64,000 nt of DNA from Streptomyces cathayae (GTDB taxonomy: Bacteria > Actinomycetota > Actinomycetes > Streptomycetales > Streptomycetaceae): positions 6,014,001-6,078,000 of the forward strand of contig NZ_CP121682.1 in the NCBI RefSeq assembly GCF_029760955.1, given 5' to 3'. A model generated the notes under the pieces. It did no database searches and was not told the origin of the DNA. It saw only the letters and a program-made list of their open reading frames with translations. A program made the translations under genes and the position numbers. Of this stretch, positions 35,852 through 44,599 are shown piece by piece; position 1 is the stretch's first letter, and each line of letters begins with the position of its first letter.

Positions 35852-36751
35852 TCAGCCGGCGGCCGTCAGATGCCAGCCGTCCACCGCGTCCCGCACCACG
35901 TCGGGTTTGTTGCTGATGATCCCGTCGACCCCGAATCCCGCGACCCGCCGGGCCGCCGCCGCGTCGTCCACGGTCCAGGTGAGGACCTCCAGCGGTTTGT
36001 CGTGCGGCCCGCGGAAGGCCTGGACCGCCGCGACGTAAGCGCCGGACAGCGACGTGTGCCGGGGGTTGATCTGGTCGGCGAACTCCGCGTACGCGGGCAG
36101 GTCGCTCACCGGGGGCGCACCGATGACACCGGTCTTCACCCCGGGCTTCAGCTCGTGGACGGTCCGCACGCTGTCCGCACTGAAGCTCTGCACGACCAGC
36201 CGGTCGCTCAGGTGTGCGCGGTCGAGCCAGCCCTCGTTGCTCAGGACCTTCAGGGTCTCCTGCTCGATGCCGGGATACAGCTCCGGGCTCTTGAGCTCCA
36301 GCAGCAGCTTCTGGTCGTGCCGCTCCACATGCCGCACGAACTGCTCCAGCGTCGGCACGCGCACGCCCGCGTACGCGGGGCCGAACCAGCTGCCCGCGTC
36401 GAGGCGGGCGACCTCCGCGGCGGTGAAGTCCTTCACCTTCCACGGCGACCGGCCGGGGAAGACCGTCTCGACGTTCGTGGTGCGCGCCAGGCTGTCGTCG
36501 TGCAGGACGACGAGCTCACCGTCCTTGGTGCGCTGGACGTCGTTCTCCACCCAGTCGATGCCGAGCGCGGCGGCCTCGTCGACGGCTGCCAGGGTGTTCT
36601 CGGGCGCGTATCCGGAGGCGCCCCGGTGGGCGACCACCACGGGCGGCGTGCCACCGTCGGCGGCGCGCGCGGGCGCGGGGGAGAGGGGAAGCAGGAGAGC
36701 GGTGGCTCCCAGGAGCGCGGTGGTCGAGGCGACAACGGCGCGCATGTGCAT
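35852..36751 (-). CDS. Secreted glycerophosphodiester phosphodiesterase
   Basis: A 299-residue GDPD. A Sec signal peptide covers residues 1-30 (MRAVVAS, hydrophobic core, APARA). The catalytic block follows: VVAHRGASGYAPENTLAAV and the metal-binding Glu and Asp in WVENDVQRTKDGELVVLHDD. DGIISNKPD closes the barrel. It hydrolyses glycerophosphodiesters outside the cell to glycerol 3-phosphate and an alcohol, probably for phosphate or carbon supply. GAGGAG is 5 nt before the ATG at 36751. I see no PHO-box-like repeat in the 343-nt divergent region. Confidence 0.9.
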   Translation of the reverse strand: MHMRAVVASTTALLGATALLLPLSPAPARAADGGTPPVVVAHRGASGYAPENTLAAVDEAAALGIDWVENDVQRTKDGELVVLHDDSLARTTNVETVFPGRSPWKVKDFTAAEVARLDAGSWFGPAYAGVRVPTLEQFVRHVERHDQKLLLELKSPELYPGIEQETLKVLSNEGWLDRAHLSDRLVVQSFSADSVRTVHELKPGVKTGVIGAPPVSDLPAYAEFADQINPRHTSLSGAYVAAVQAFRGPHDKPLEVLTWTVDDAAAARRVAGFGVDGIISNKPDVVRDAVDGWHLTAAG

Positions 36752-36976
36752 GCGGACTCCTCGCGTCGAGCGGTAAGGACTTTTCGAACATGCGGAAGAT
36801 GCAGGGCATGTCGGTCACACAGGGCATCCCAAGCAACACGGACAGTGCAACTCTGGCAGCAGAAGGTCAACGCGGGGCGGGTGCGGGATGGCCGCGGATT
36901 GAACGGTCTTGCCCCAACTCCGCGCACTGGAGCCGCACAAGTGAGAAAAGAGTGTGTTTCTTTGCCCGGATAATCG
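36752..36976. other. Divergent intergenic region between the GDPD and MHYT genes
   Basis: No gene is supported. On the minus strand TTGACC with CACTGT 17 nt further on (near 36875-36850) could serve the GDPD gene; on the plus strand the MHYT promoter lies just to the right. Confidence 0.35.
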
Positions 36977-37005
36977 TTCGACCATTCCGGTGGCAGTCAT
37001 ACTCT
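36977..37005 (+). promoter_or_regulatory. Promoter for the MHYT gene
   Basis: TTCGAC at 36977-36982 and TACTCT at 37000-37005 with a 17-nt spacer. The leader would be about 82 nt. Confidence 0.4.
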
Positions 37006-37094
37006 CTGCGTCAACCCTGGCCGCCGAGCGGTCCTGGGAGGGGGTTCACGACACACGATTCCGGGACGCAAACGGTGGGAAAGGGCAGCCGCGC

Positions 37095-37979
37095 ATGCAG
37101 AGCACGGTCGACGGATTCAGCTACGGCGTGGTCACACCGGTGGTGGCCTTCCTCATGGCCTGCCTCGGCGGCGCCCTGGGTCTGCGGTGCGCCATCAGGC
37201 CCCTCGTCGTGGCCCGGTCCTGGCGCCCCGGCTGGCTCGCCCTGGGCGCGGCGGCCATCGCCTCCGGTATATGGACGATGCACTTCATCGCGATGACGGG
37301 CTTCACGATCGAGGGAACGCCCATCCACTACGACCGTGTGACGACGCTCGCCAGCCTGGGCGTCGCCCTCGTCATGGTGGGCATCGGGATCTTCATCGTC
37401 GGCTACCGGGGCGCGACCGGGACGCCGCTGTTCACCGGGGGCACCATCACCGGCCTCGGTATCGCCTCCATGCACTACCTGGGCATGGCCGGCATGAGCC
37501 TCGACGGAACACTGGAGTACGACACGCTCACCGTCGCCGGGTCCGTCGCCATCGCCATGGTCGCCGCCACCGCCGCCCTGTGGGCGGCCGGACAGGCCAG
37601 AGGCCTCCTGTGGAGCGTGGGCGCGAGTCTCGTCATGGGTCTCGCGGTCACCGGCATGCACTACACCGGCATGGCCGCCCTGGAGGTCCACGTCCACGGA
37701 ACGGCCGCCCCCGCCGAGGGGGAGTCCGCGGCCGCGCTGCTCGCGCCCATGATGCTCGGCCCGCTCGTCCTCCTCGTCCTGGCCGGTGTCGTGGTGATCT
37801 TCGACCCGCTGATGATCAGAGGGAGGCCCGGCCCGGCCCCCGCCGAGCACAGGCCCGGCGTCCCCGCCCACCACCGGGACCACCGGCATCACCACCACTC
37901 CTCCTCCCTCCCGACCCGCCTTCGGCCGCGGGCCCGCGGCCCCGTCGAGCACCGCTCCCGCACCCCGCAGAAGCGCTGA
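37095..37979 (+). CDS. Free-standing MHYT-domain membrane protein
   Basis: A 294-residue integral membrane protein with seven predicted helices. The three MHYT repeats are visible as TMHFIAMTGF (about 58), SMHYLGMAGM (about 126) and GMHYTGMAAL (about 193); the Met and His residues are proposed to bind copper or sense a gas such as O2, CO or NO. In most bacteria MHYT is fused to GGDEF/EAL or kinase output modules; here only a soluble tail follows, rich in His (RDHRHHHHSSS) and Arg. The ATG at 37095 begins the first membrane segment region. Confidence 0.85.
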   Translation: MQSTVDGFSYGVVTPVVAFLMACLGGALGLRCAIRPLVVARSWRPGWLALGAAAIASGIWTMHFIAMTGFTIEGTPIHYDRVTTLASLGVALVMVGIGIFIVGYRGATGTPLFTGGTITGLGIASMHYLGMAGMSLDGTLEYDTLTVAGSVAIAMVAATAALWAAGQARGLLWSVGASLVMGLAVTGMHYTGMAALEVHVHGTAAPAEGESAAALLAPMMLGPLVLLVLAGVVVIFDPLMIRGRPGPAPAEHRPGVPAHHRDHRHHHHSSSLPTRLRPRARGPVEHRSRTPQKR

Positions 37980-38012
37980 CCGCAGTCCTCCACCGGGCCC
38001 GGCCGGGACCTG

Positions 38013-38035
38013 TTGTCAGTGCCGGGTCGTACGGT
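38013..38035 (+). promoter_or_regulatory. RecA-NDp (PafBC-type) DNA-damage promoter of uvrB
   Basis: TTGTCAGTG at 38013-38021, 8 nt, TACGGT at 38030-38035: an exact consensus match. The ATG follows after 7 nt, predicting a leaderless mRNA. No LexA-type box is visible nearby. Confidence 0.85.
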
Positions 38036-38042
38036 GGGTGAC

Positions 38043-40187
38043 ATGCGGCCCGTTTCCCAGATCGAACGCACGGTGGCGCCCTTCGAGGTCGTCAGCCCCT
38101 ACCAGCCCAGCGGCGACCAGCCGGCGGCCATCGCCGACCTCGCCCGGCGCATCGAAGCCGGTGAGAAGGACGTCGTCCTCCTGGGCGCGACCGGCACCGG
38201 CAAGTCCGCCACCACCGCGTGGATGATCGAGAAGCTCCAGCGCCCCACCCTGGTGATGGCACCGAACAAGACGCTGGCCGCCCAGCTGGCCAACGAGTTC
38301 CGCGAACTGCTGCCGAACAACGCGGTCGAGTACTTCGTCTCGTACTACGACTACTACCAGCCCGAGGCGTACGTCCCGCAGTCGGACACCTACATCGAGA
38401 AGGACTCCTCGATCAACGAGGAGGTCGAGCGGCTGCGCCACTCCGCGACCAACTCCCTGCTCACCCGCCGCGACGTCGTCGTGGTCGCCTCCGTCTCCTG
38501 CATCTACGGCCTCGGCACCCCGCAGGAGTACGTCGACCGCATGGTGCCGCTCCGCGTCGGCGAGGAGTTCGACCGGGACGAGCTGCTGCGCCGCTTCGTG
38601 GACATCCAGTACACACGCAACGACCTGGCCTTCACCCGCGGCACCTTCCGCGTCCGCGGCGACACCGTCGAGATCTTCCCGGTCTACGAGGAGCTCGCCG
38701 TCCGCATCGAGATGTTCGGCGACGAGATCGAGGCGCTCTCCACGCTCCACCCGGTCACCGGCGAGATCATCAGCGACGACCAGCAGCTGTACGTCTTCCC
38801 CGCCTCCCACTACGTCGCCGGCCCCGAACGCATGGAGCGGGCCGTGAACGACATCGAGAAGGAGCTCACCGGGCGCCTGGCCGAGCTGGAGAAGCAGGGC
38901 AAGCTCCTGGAGGCCCAGCGTCTGCGGATGCGCACCACCTACGACCTCGAGATGCTCCGCCAGATCGGCAGCTGCTCCGGCGTCGAGAACTACTCGATGC
39001 ATTTCGACGGACGCCTGCCCGGCTCCCCGCCGAACACCCTGATGGACTACTTCCCGGAGGACTTCCTCCTGGTCATCGACGAGTCGCATGTCACCGTGCC
39101 GCAGATCGGCGCCATGTACGAGGGGGACGCCTCACGCAAGCGCACCCTCGTCGACCACGGCTTCCGGCTCCCCTCCGCCCTGGACAACCGCCCGCTGAAG
39201 TGGGAGGAGTTCCAGGAGCGCATCGACCAGGCGGTGTACCTGTCGGCCACCCCCGGCCCGTACGAGCTCTCCCGCTCGGACGGATTCGTCGAGCAGATCA
39301 TCCGCCCCACCGGCCTGGTCGACCCGGAGGTCGTCGTCAAGCCCACCGAGGGCCAGATCGACGACCTGGTGCACGAGATCCGCGCGCGCGTGGAGAAGGA
39401 CGAACGCGTCCTGGTCACCACGCTCACCAAGAAGATGGCCGAGGACCTCACCGACTACTTCCTCGAACTCGGCATCCAGGTGCGCTATCTCCACAGCGAC
39501 GTCGACACCCTGCGCCGGGTCGAGCTGCTGCGGGAGCTGCGCAGCGGCGAGTACGACGTCCTCGTCGGCATCAACCTGCTGCGGGAGGGCCTCGACCTGC
39601 CCGAGGTGTCCCTGGTGGCGATCCTCGACGCCGACAAGGAGGGCTTCCTGCGCTCCGGCACCTCCCTGATCCAGACCATCGGCCGGGCCGCGCGCAACGT
39701 CTCCGGCCAGGTCCACATGTACGCCGACAAGATCACCCCGGCGATGGAGAGGGCCATCGACGAGACCAACCGCCGCCGGGAGAAGCAGGTCGCCTACAAC
39801 CAGGCCAACGGCATCGACCCCCAGCCGCTCCGCAAGAAGATCAACGACATCGTCGCGCAGATCGCCCGCGAGGACATCGACACCGAGCAGCTGCTCGACT
39901 CCGGCTACCGCAAGACCAAGAAGGACGGTGGCGCGGCCAAGGCGCCCGTGCCCGCGCTCGGCAAGGCCGCCAAGGGCACGAAGAGCACGAAGGGCGGGGT
40001 CAAGGGCGCCGAGCCGGTGCCCACCGACCGCCCCGCGGCCGAACTCGCCGAACAGATCGAGGAGCTGACCTCGCGGATGCGGGCAGCCGCCGCCGACCTC
40101 CAGTTCGAGATCGCGGCCCGGCTGCGCGACGAGGTCTCCGAGATGAAGAAGGAACTGCGCCAGATGCGGGAGGCCGGCCTGTCCTGA
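38043..40187 (+). CDS. uvrB: Excinuclease ABC subunit B
   Basis: A 714-residue UvrB, the damage-verifying helicase of nucleotide excision repair. Walker A is GATGTGKS at residues 48-55. The beta-hairpin region reads [14 protein letters not shown], Walker B is VIDESHV, motif VI is QTIGRAARN, and the C-terminal UVR domain ([20 protein letters not shown]) contacts UvrC. A Lys/Gly-rich linker (about 625-660) precedes the UVR motif. The ATG at 38043 is selected over the TTG at 38013 because the latter lies inside the promoter element. Confidence 0.97.
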   Translation: MRPVSQIERTVAPFEVVSPYQPSGDQPAAIADLARRIEAGEKDVVLLGATGTGKSATTAWMIEKLQRPTLVMAPNKTLAAQLANEFRELLPNNAVEYFVSYYDYYQPEAYVPQSDTYIEKDSSINEEVERLRHSATNSLLTRRDVVVVASVSCIYGLGTPQEYVDRMVPLRVGEEFDRDELLRRFVDIQYTRNDLAFTRGTFRVRGDTVEIFPVYEELAVRIEMFGDEIEALSTLHPVTGEIISDDQQLYVFPASHYVAGPERMERAVNDIEKELTGRLAELEKQGKLLEAQRLRMRTTYDLEMLRQIGSCSGVENYSMHFDGRLPGSPPNTLMDYFPEDFLLVIDESHVTVPQIGAMYEGDASRKRTLVDHGFRLPSALDNRPLKWEEFQERIDQAVYLSATPGPYELSRSDGFVEQIIRPTGLVDPEVVVKPTEGQIDDLVHEIRARVEKDERVLVTTLTKKMAEDLTDYFLELGIQVRYLHSDVDTLRRVELLRELRSGEYDVLVGINLLREGLDLPEVSLVAILDADKEGFLRSGTSLIQTIGRAARNVSGQVHMYADKITPAMERAIDETNRRREKQVAYNQANGIDPQPLRKKINDIVAQIAREDIDTEQLLDSGYRKTKKDGGAAKAPVPALGKAAKGTKSTKGGVKGAEPVPTDRPAAELAEQIEELTSRMRAAAADLQFEIAARLRDEVSEMKKELRQMREAGLS

Positions 40188-40188
40188 C

Positions 40189-40207
40189 GGCGCCGCACGC
40201 CGGCGCC
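40189..40207 (+). terminator. Short GC hairpin after uvrB
   Basis: GGCGCCG (40189-40195) pairs with CGGCGCC (40201-40207) immediately after the uvrB stop. It may terminate or attenuate transcription toward the terD gene. Confidence 0.4.
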
Positions 40208-40280
40208 GGGCCCGTGCGGTTCTCCGCCCCGTACGGACTGTGTTGCAAGACCGACACAAAGTGCGGACCGGGGTACATCA

Positions 40281-40303
40281 CCGTCAGTGCCCCTGCGTAG
40301 GGT
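40281..40303 (+). promoter_or_regulatory. RecA-NDp-like promoter before the TerD gene
   Basis: CCGTCAGTG at 40281-40289, 8 nt, TAGGGT at 40298-40303. Only the first two bases deviate from TTGTCRGTG-N8-TAnnnT. The GTG of the terD gene is 55 nt downstream with a normal GAGAGGGGA site, so this mRNA has a leader. Confidence 0.5.
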
Positions 40304-40358
40304 TCTGGGCAACCGCGGTTCCGCGGCAACAGGGGAAGTCCGAGAGGGGAATCAGCGC

Positions 40359-40937
40359 GTGACCGTCAACATGACCAAGGGTCAGGCCATCAGCCTGCAG
40401 AAGAACGACGGCGGCAGCCTGACCGCGGTCCGCATGGGTCTCGGCTGGCAGGCGGCCCCCCGCCGCGGCCTGTTCGGCTCGCGTACCCGGGAGATCGACC
40501 TGGACGCCTCCGCCGTTCTGTTCGCCGACAAGCAGCCGGTCGACGTCGTCTTCTTCCGCCACCTGGTGAGCGACGACGGCTCCGTGCGCCACACCGGCGA
40601 CAACCTCGTCGGCGGCGTCGGCCAGGGCGGCGACGACGAGGCCATCCTCGTCGACCTGTCCCGTGTCCCGGTCCACATCGACCAGATCGTCTTCACCGTG
40701 AACTCCTTCACGGGCCAGACCTTCCAGGAGGTGCAGAACGCGTTCTGCCGGCTCGTCGACGAGACCAACGGCCAGGAACTGGCCCGCTACACGCTGGCCG
40801 GCGGCGGCGCCTACACGGCCCAGCTCATGGCGAAGGTGCACCGCTCGGGCACGGGCTGGACGATGACGGCCCTCGGCAACCCGGCCAACGGCCGCACCTT
40901 CCAGGACCTGATGCCATCGATCCTGCCGGTGCTCTGA
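40359..40937 (+). CDS. TerD family protein
   Basis: A 192-residue TerD/cAMP-binding-type protein. The family blocks are VTVNMTKGQAISLQKNDG, VRMGLGWQA with an insertion before REIDLDASAVLF, then VVFFRHLVSDDGSVRHTGDN and the Ca2+-binding acidic stretch GDDEAILVDLSRVP. TerD proteins bind calcium and take part in tellurite, colicin and phage resistance and general stress responses. The GTG at 40359 has GAGAGGGGA 8 nt upstream. It is the first gene of a Ter/metal block that continues with the next three genes. Confidence 0.9.
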   Translation: MTVNMTKGQAISLQKNDGGSLTAVRMGLGWQAAPRRGLFGSRTREIDLDASAVLFADKQPVDVVFFRHLVSDDGSVRHTGDNLVGGVGQGGDDEAILVDLSRVPVHIDQIVFTVNSFTGQTFQEVQNAFCRLVDETNGQELARYTLAGGGAYTAQLMAKVHRSGTGWTMTALGNPANGRTFQDLMPSILPVL

Positions 40938-40986
40938 CCGGCACCGAACGCGACACCGCACCACGGGACACAGGGGGACGAGGGCA

Positions 40987-42996
40987 ATGACGGCTGAGCT
41001 GGTGCGGGGGCAGAACCACCCGCTCTCCCAGTCCCGTCTCGAGATCCGGGTCTCGGCCGGTACGCCGATCGTGACCGCGGCCGCGCTCGGCGACGAGACC
41101 GGCCGGATCCACGGAGTGGAATGGGTGGCCCACCCGGGCGCGCCCACCCGGCCCGGCCTGGAGGTGTCGCGGCAGGCCGCGGCCGACCACCGGCTCGCGG
41201 TGGACCTGGACGCGCTGGCGGACACGGTGCACCGCGTCAGCGTGCTGCTCGCCCTGCCCGCCGCGGCCGGCAGCCGGGGCCCCGCCCGCTTCGGCGCCGT
41301 CGCCGCCCCCTTCGTCGCGGTCACCGGGCTGGACGGCACCGAAGCGGCCAGCTACACCGTCACCGGCCTGGACGCCGAGTCGGCCGTCGTCGCCCTGGAG
41401 CTCTACCGGCGCCAGGGCGCCTGGAAGGTCCGTGCGGTCGGACAGGGCTACGCCGGGGGCCTGGCCGAACTCTTCACCGACCAGGGCCTGCCCCAGGCGC
41501 GGCAGCTCGCGGGCGACATCGACGAAGCGGTCGCGCGGGGCCTCGCCCGCTCCGTGCAGGCACCCCCGTCCCGTCCGTCCGACGGCGACCGTCCCCGGCA
41601 GACGGCCGCCCCGGCCCACCGCCCCGACCAGGGCGCCGGCACCGCACCACAGGACACCCCCGACCCCGCGCCGCCCGCGTACGGCGGCCGGCCGGCCGGT
41701 CCGCCGGGACAGGACGGACCGCAGCCGGCGTACCCCGGGGGAGCCGCCGACCCGTCCACCGCGACCACCGGCGGCCCGATCGACTACAGCCACCCCCGCC
41801 GGCGGAACACCGCTCCGCCGCCGCCCCCGCCGGCCGCGCCCCCGGCCCGGCCGGGACAGCCCGCCCGGCCCGTCGCCGGTGACGCGACCGGCTGGTCCAT
41901 GGACGAGCGCCTCTACAACCAGGTCTGGGGCATGTTCGAGGACCTGGCCCGCACCATCGCCGCCTACCGCAGCGCCGTCGACTTCGCCGAGTCACGCATG
42001 GACAAGGAACTGGAACAGGTCCTGGCCGACCCGCGCAGCCGGATCGGGAGCCAGGGCGACGCAGCGCGCGAGGCGGCCAGGGCACGGCAGGACCAGCTCG
42101 TCGACCAGGCGAGGGAGGCCTTCGACCGGGACCTCGCCCAGCTCGTCGCCGAGGCCGACGTGGTCGAACCCGCGCTCCCGCCGGCCTACGCGCGCTGGGA
42201 CAACCCCGTCTGGCACGCCTACCGGGTGCCGATGGAGATCCCCATGGCGCTGCGCCTGGGCGACCTCCGGCTGCCCGAGGCCGACCGCCTCCGCATCCCG
42301 ATGCTGCTCCGGCTGCCGCTGGAACGCGGTCTGTGGATCGACAGCGGACGGGCCGACGCGCCGGACGGGTCGTTCACCGACCCCCACGACATGCGACGCC
42401 TCGCCGTGGAGACAGCCGTGTCCCACGCGGCCAGGCTGCTCGCCGTCCATCCGGCGGGCGAGTTCACCGTGCACGTCATCGATGCGGCCGGATCGGGAGC
42501 GCAGCCGCTGGCACCGCTGACGCGGGCGGGTGTACTGGCGGCCCCGCCCGCCCAGGGCGCCGCGGGCGTCGCGGAGGTCCTGAGCCGGCTCACCCAGCGG
42601 GTCGACCTGGTGCAGATGGCACTGCGCGGGGGAGCGGCCGACTCGCTGCCGCCCGGCTTCGACACCTCCCAGCAACTGCTGATCGTCAACGACTTCCCGC
42701 ACGGCTTCGACGACCGTGCCGTGAACCAGCTGCGGTACCTCGCCGACGAGGGCCCGTCCGTCGGCGTCCACCTGATGATGGTGGCCGACCGCGAGGAGTC
42801 CGCCGGCTACGGCCCGCTGCTCGACCCGCTGTGGCGTGCGCTGCTGCGGCTGACCCCGGTCGCCGACAGCCACCTGGCCGACCCCTGGGTCGGGCACGCC
42901 TGGACGTACGAGCCCCCACTGGTGCCGCCCGGCAGCCAGATCCTCCAGCAGGTGCTCACCCTGGTCGCCGAGGCCCGCCGCGCCTGGGGGCCGTGA
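40987..42996 (+). CDS. TerD-like N-terminus fused to a large conserved C-terminal region
   Basis: A 669-residue protein. Residues about 1-185 are TerD-like (SRLEIRVSAGTPIVTAAALG, VALELYRRQGAWKVRAVGQGY). A Pro/Gly-rich linker of about 110 residues (with PPPPPPAAPP) follows. The C-terminal 370 residues contain a helical segment, then an alpha/beta region (RIPMLLRLPLERGLWIDSG, QQLLIVNDFPHGFDDRAVNQ, GVHLMMVADR) that recalls the RecA-like part of FtsK/SpoIIIE proteins, but no GxxGxGK[ST] is present. It may be a scaffold of the Ter stress complex. The gene follows terD by 49 nt. Confidence 0.75.
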   Translation: MTAELVRGQNHPLSQSRLEIRVSAGTPIVTAAALGDETGRIHGVEWVAHPGAPTRPGLEVSRQAAADHRLAVDLDALADTVHRVSVLLALPAAAGSRGPARFGAVAAPFVAVTGLDGTEAASYTVTGLDAESAVVALELYRRQGAWKVRAVGQGYAGGLAELFTDQGLPQARQLAGDIDEAVARGLARSVQAPPSRPSDGDRPRQTAAPAHRPDQGAGTAPQDTPDPAPPAYGGRPAGPPGQDGPQPAYPGGAADPSTATTGGPIDYSHPRRRNTAPPPPPPAAPPARPGQPARPVAGDATGWSMDERLYNQVWGMFEDLARTIAAYRSAVDFAESRMDKELEQVLADPRSRIGSQGDAAREAARARQDQLVDQAREAFDRDLAQLVAEADVVEPALPPAYARWDNPVWHAYRVPMEIPMALRLGDLRLPEADRLRIPMLLRLPLERGLWIDSGRADAPDGSFTDPHDMRRLAVETAVSHAARLLAVHPAGEFTVHVIDAAGSGAQPLAPLTRAGVLAAPPAQGAAGVAEVLSRLTQRVDLVQMALRGGAADSLPPGFDTSQQLLIVNDFPHGFDDRAVNQLRYLADEGPSVGVHLMMVADREESAGYGPLLDPLWRALLRLTPVADSHLADPWVGHAWTYEPPLVPPGSQILQQVLTLVAEARRAWGP

Positions 42997-43097
42997 CCGC
43001 GCCCCGGTCCGGTCGGCCGGGCGTGTCCCGCCCTTTGGGACGAGTTTTCATGGCACCACGTCCTATCTGGCGCTTTGGTCTTTCTTTTACCCACCTC

Positions 43098-43127
43098 TTT
43101 ACCAATCCTTGGTCATGAGGGTAAGGT
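43098..43127 (+). promoter_or_regulatory. Promoter of the riboswitch-terC transcript
   Basis: TTTACC at 43098-43103 and TAAGGT at 43122-43127 with an 18-nt spacer. The predicted start at about 43134 coincides with the 5' end of the riboswitch aptamer. Confidence 0.45.
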
Positions 43128-43134
43128 TTTCCGC

Positions 43135-43265
43135 ACGGAGGGGAGTACTCCCTGCCTGTGCGGCGACCTCGTCAATACGGATCAGGCCTGATCCCGGGGC
43201 GTCGGCCCGAGGTGTTGTCCGGTGCTGCTTTCGAGTGCCGGAGCCCGGGTGGAAGAGACCTCCGG
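43135..43265 (+). promoter_or_regulatory. yybP-ykoY family (manganese) riboswitch
   Basis: The conserved blocks of this aptamer are present in order: AGGGGAGTA at 43139-43147, the CGTCAATACGG-type block at 43170-43180, and the closing GAGACCTCCG at 43255-43264. The closing P1 stem forms from CGGAGG (43136-43141) with CCTCCG (43259-43264). The family senses Mn2+ and controls MntP- and TerC/UPF0016-type genes; here it lies in the 5' leader of a terC gene. The segment 43266-43313 between aptamer and start would be the expression platform. Confidence 0.8.
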
Positions 43266-43313
43266 CAGCGACGACGCTGACTTTTGCCGTGAGACGTATC
43301 TGCCGGAGGCGTA

Positions 43314-44297
43314 GTGGATGTTTCCCTGACCCTGTGGGTCCTGACCATCGTGGGCCTTGCCGCCCTCATCTCGGTCGATTTCTTCATCGGCCGCAAGCCG
43401 CACGACGTATCGATCAAGGAAGCCGGGATCTGGACCATCGTCTGGATCGTCCTGGCCGTGATCTTCGGGCTCGGCCTGCTGGTCTTCGGCGGCGGCCAGC
43501 CCGCCGGTGAGTTCTTCGCCGGCTTCATCACCGAGAAGTCGCTGAGCGTCGACAACCTCTTCGTCTTCGTCCTGATCATGACGAAATTCGCGGTGCCCTC
43601 GCAGTACCAGCAACGGGTGCTCCTCGTCGGTGTGCTCATAGCCCTGGTACTGCGGGCCGGCTTCATCGCCGCGGGCGCCGCGATCATCGCCAACTTCTCG
43701 TGGATCTTCTACATCTTCGGCGCCTTCCTCATCTGGACCGCGTGGAAGCTCATCAAGGAGGCCCGCGCTCCCGAAGAGGAGGAGGAGTTCGAGGAGAACA
43801 AGCTCCTCAAGGCCGCCGAGCGCCGGTTCGGCGTGGCCGACCGGTACCACGGCACCAAGCTGTGGATCGAGCAGAACGGCAAGCGGGTCATGACCCCGAT
43901 GCTGGTCGTGATGCTCGCCATCGGTACCACCGACGTGCTCTTCGCGCTCGACTCGATCCCTGCGATCTTCGGCCTGACCCAGGACCCGTACATCGTCTTC
44001 ACCGCGAACGCGTTCGCCCTGATGGGCCTCAGGCAGCTGTACTTCCTCCTCGGCGGCCTGCTGAGCAAGCTGGTCCACCTGGCCTACGGCCTGTCGATCA
44101 TCCTCGGCTTCATCGGTGTGAAGCTGGTGCTGCACGCGCTGCACGAGTCCGGGGTACACGTCCCCGTGATCAGCATCCCGGTGTCGCTGGGCGTGATCGT
44201 CTCCGTCCTGGTCGTCACCACGATCACCAGCCTGCGGGCCTCCAGGAAGCAGGCCCAGGCCGAGGGCTTTGCCGACAAGAGCAGCATCGACGTCTGA
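43314..44297 (+). CDS. TerC family membrane protein (probable Mn2+ exporter)
   Basis: A 327-residue TerC/Alx-type membrane protein with eight or more helices. The family motifs are LISVDFFIGRK, FITEKSLSVDNLFVFVLIM (conserved Glu/Asp within membrane helix) and the second-half counterpart IGTTDVLFALDSIPAIFGLT. The acidic loop (EEEEEFEENK) lies between halves. Recent work on Alx/TerC proteins supports manganese export, in line with the Mn2+ riboswitch upstream. The GTG at 43314 has GGAGG 5 nt before it. Confidence 0.9.
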   Translation: MDVSLTLWVLTIVGLAALISVDFFIGRKPHDVSIKEAGIWTIVWIVLAVIFGLGLLVFGGGQPAGEFFAGFITEKSLSVDNLFVFVLIMTKFAVPSQYQQRVLLVGVLIALVLRAGFIAAGAAIIANFSWIFYIFGAFLIWTAWKLIKEARAPEEEEEFEENKLLKAAERRFGVADRYHGTKLWIEQNGKRVMTPMLVVMLAIGTTDVLFALDSIPAIFGLTQDPYIVFTANAFALMGLRQLYFLLGGLLSKLVHLAYGLSIILGFIGVKLVLHALHESGVHVPVISIPVSLGVIVSVLVVTTITSLRASRKQAQAEGFADKSSIDV

Positions 44298-44473
44298 CCC
44301 AGTCCGTGACCGGACAGGAAATTTCCGGGAGCGGGGCACGGCCCACAGCCGAGCACCGCTCCCGGTGTCTGCCTGTCTCCCGCCGGATCACGACAGGAAA
44401 CCTCAGCGGAAGGGAACGCGGCCCCACTCGCTGCCGCCCGTCACCGACCATTCCTCCAGCAGTAGAGGAGATC

Positions 44474-44599
44474 ATGCGCGACAACGACCACCCCAGAACG
44501 ACAAGGAACGTCAAAGCGGCCGATGCGAGGAGCGGGTCGTCAGAGCTCGGAGAGACCGGAGTGCGGCGCTCATCCCTCTCCGAGAGCCTCGCTTCATGA
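44474..44599 (+). CDS. 41-residue ORF overlapping the antiporter start
   Basis: ATG 44474, preceded by GAGGAGATC, opens a 41-codon frame ending in TGA that overlaps the ATG of the CaxA-type gene (ATGA). The product is hydrophilic, rich in Arg, Ser and Asp (for example VRRSSLSESLAS at the end), and resembles nothing I know. The antiporter gene has no good ribosome binding site of its own, so this ORF probably serves to couple translation. Confidence 0.55.
   Translation: MRDNDHPRTTRNVKAADARSGSSELGETGVRRSSLSESLAS

Noticed and set aside
36752..36976. PHO box upstream of the secreted GDPD gene
   Set aside because: No GTTCACC-like direct repeats at 11-nt spacing are present on either strand.
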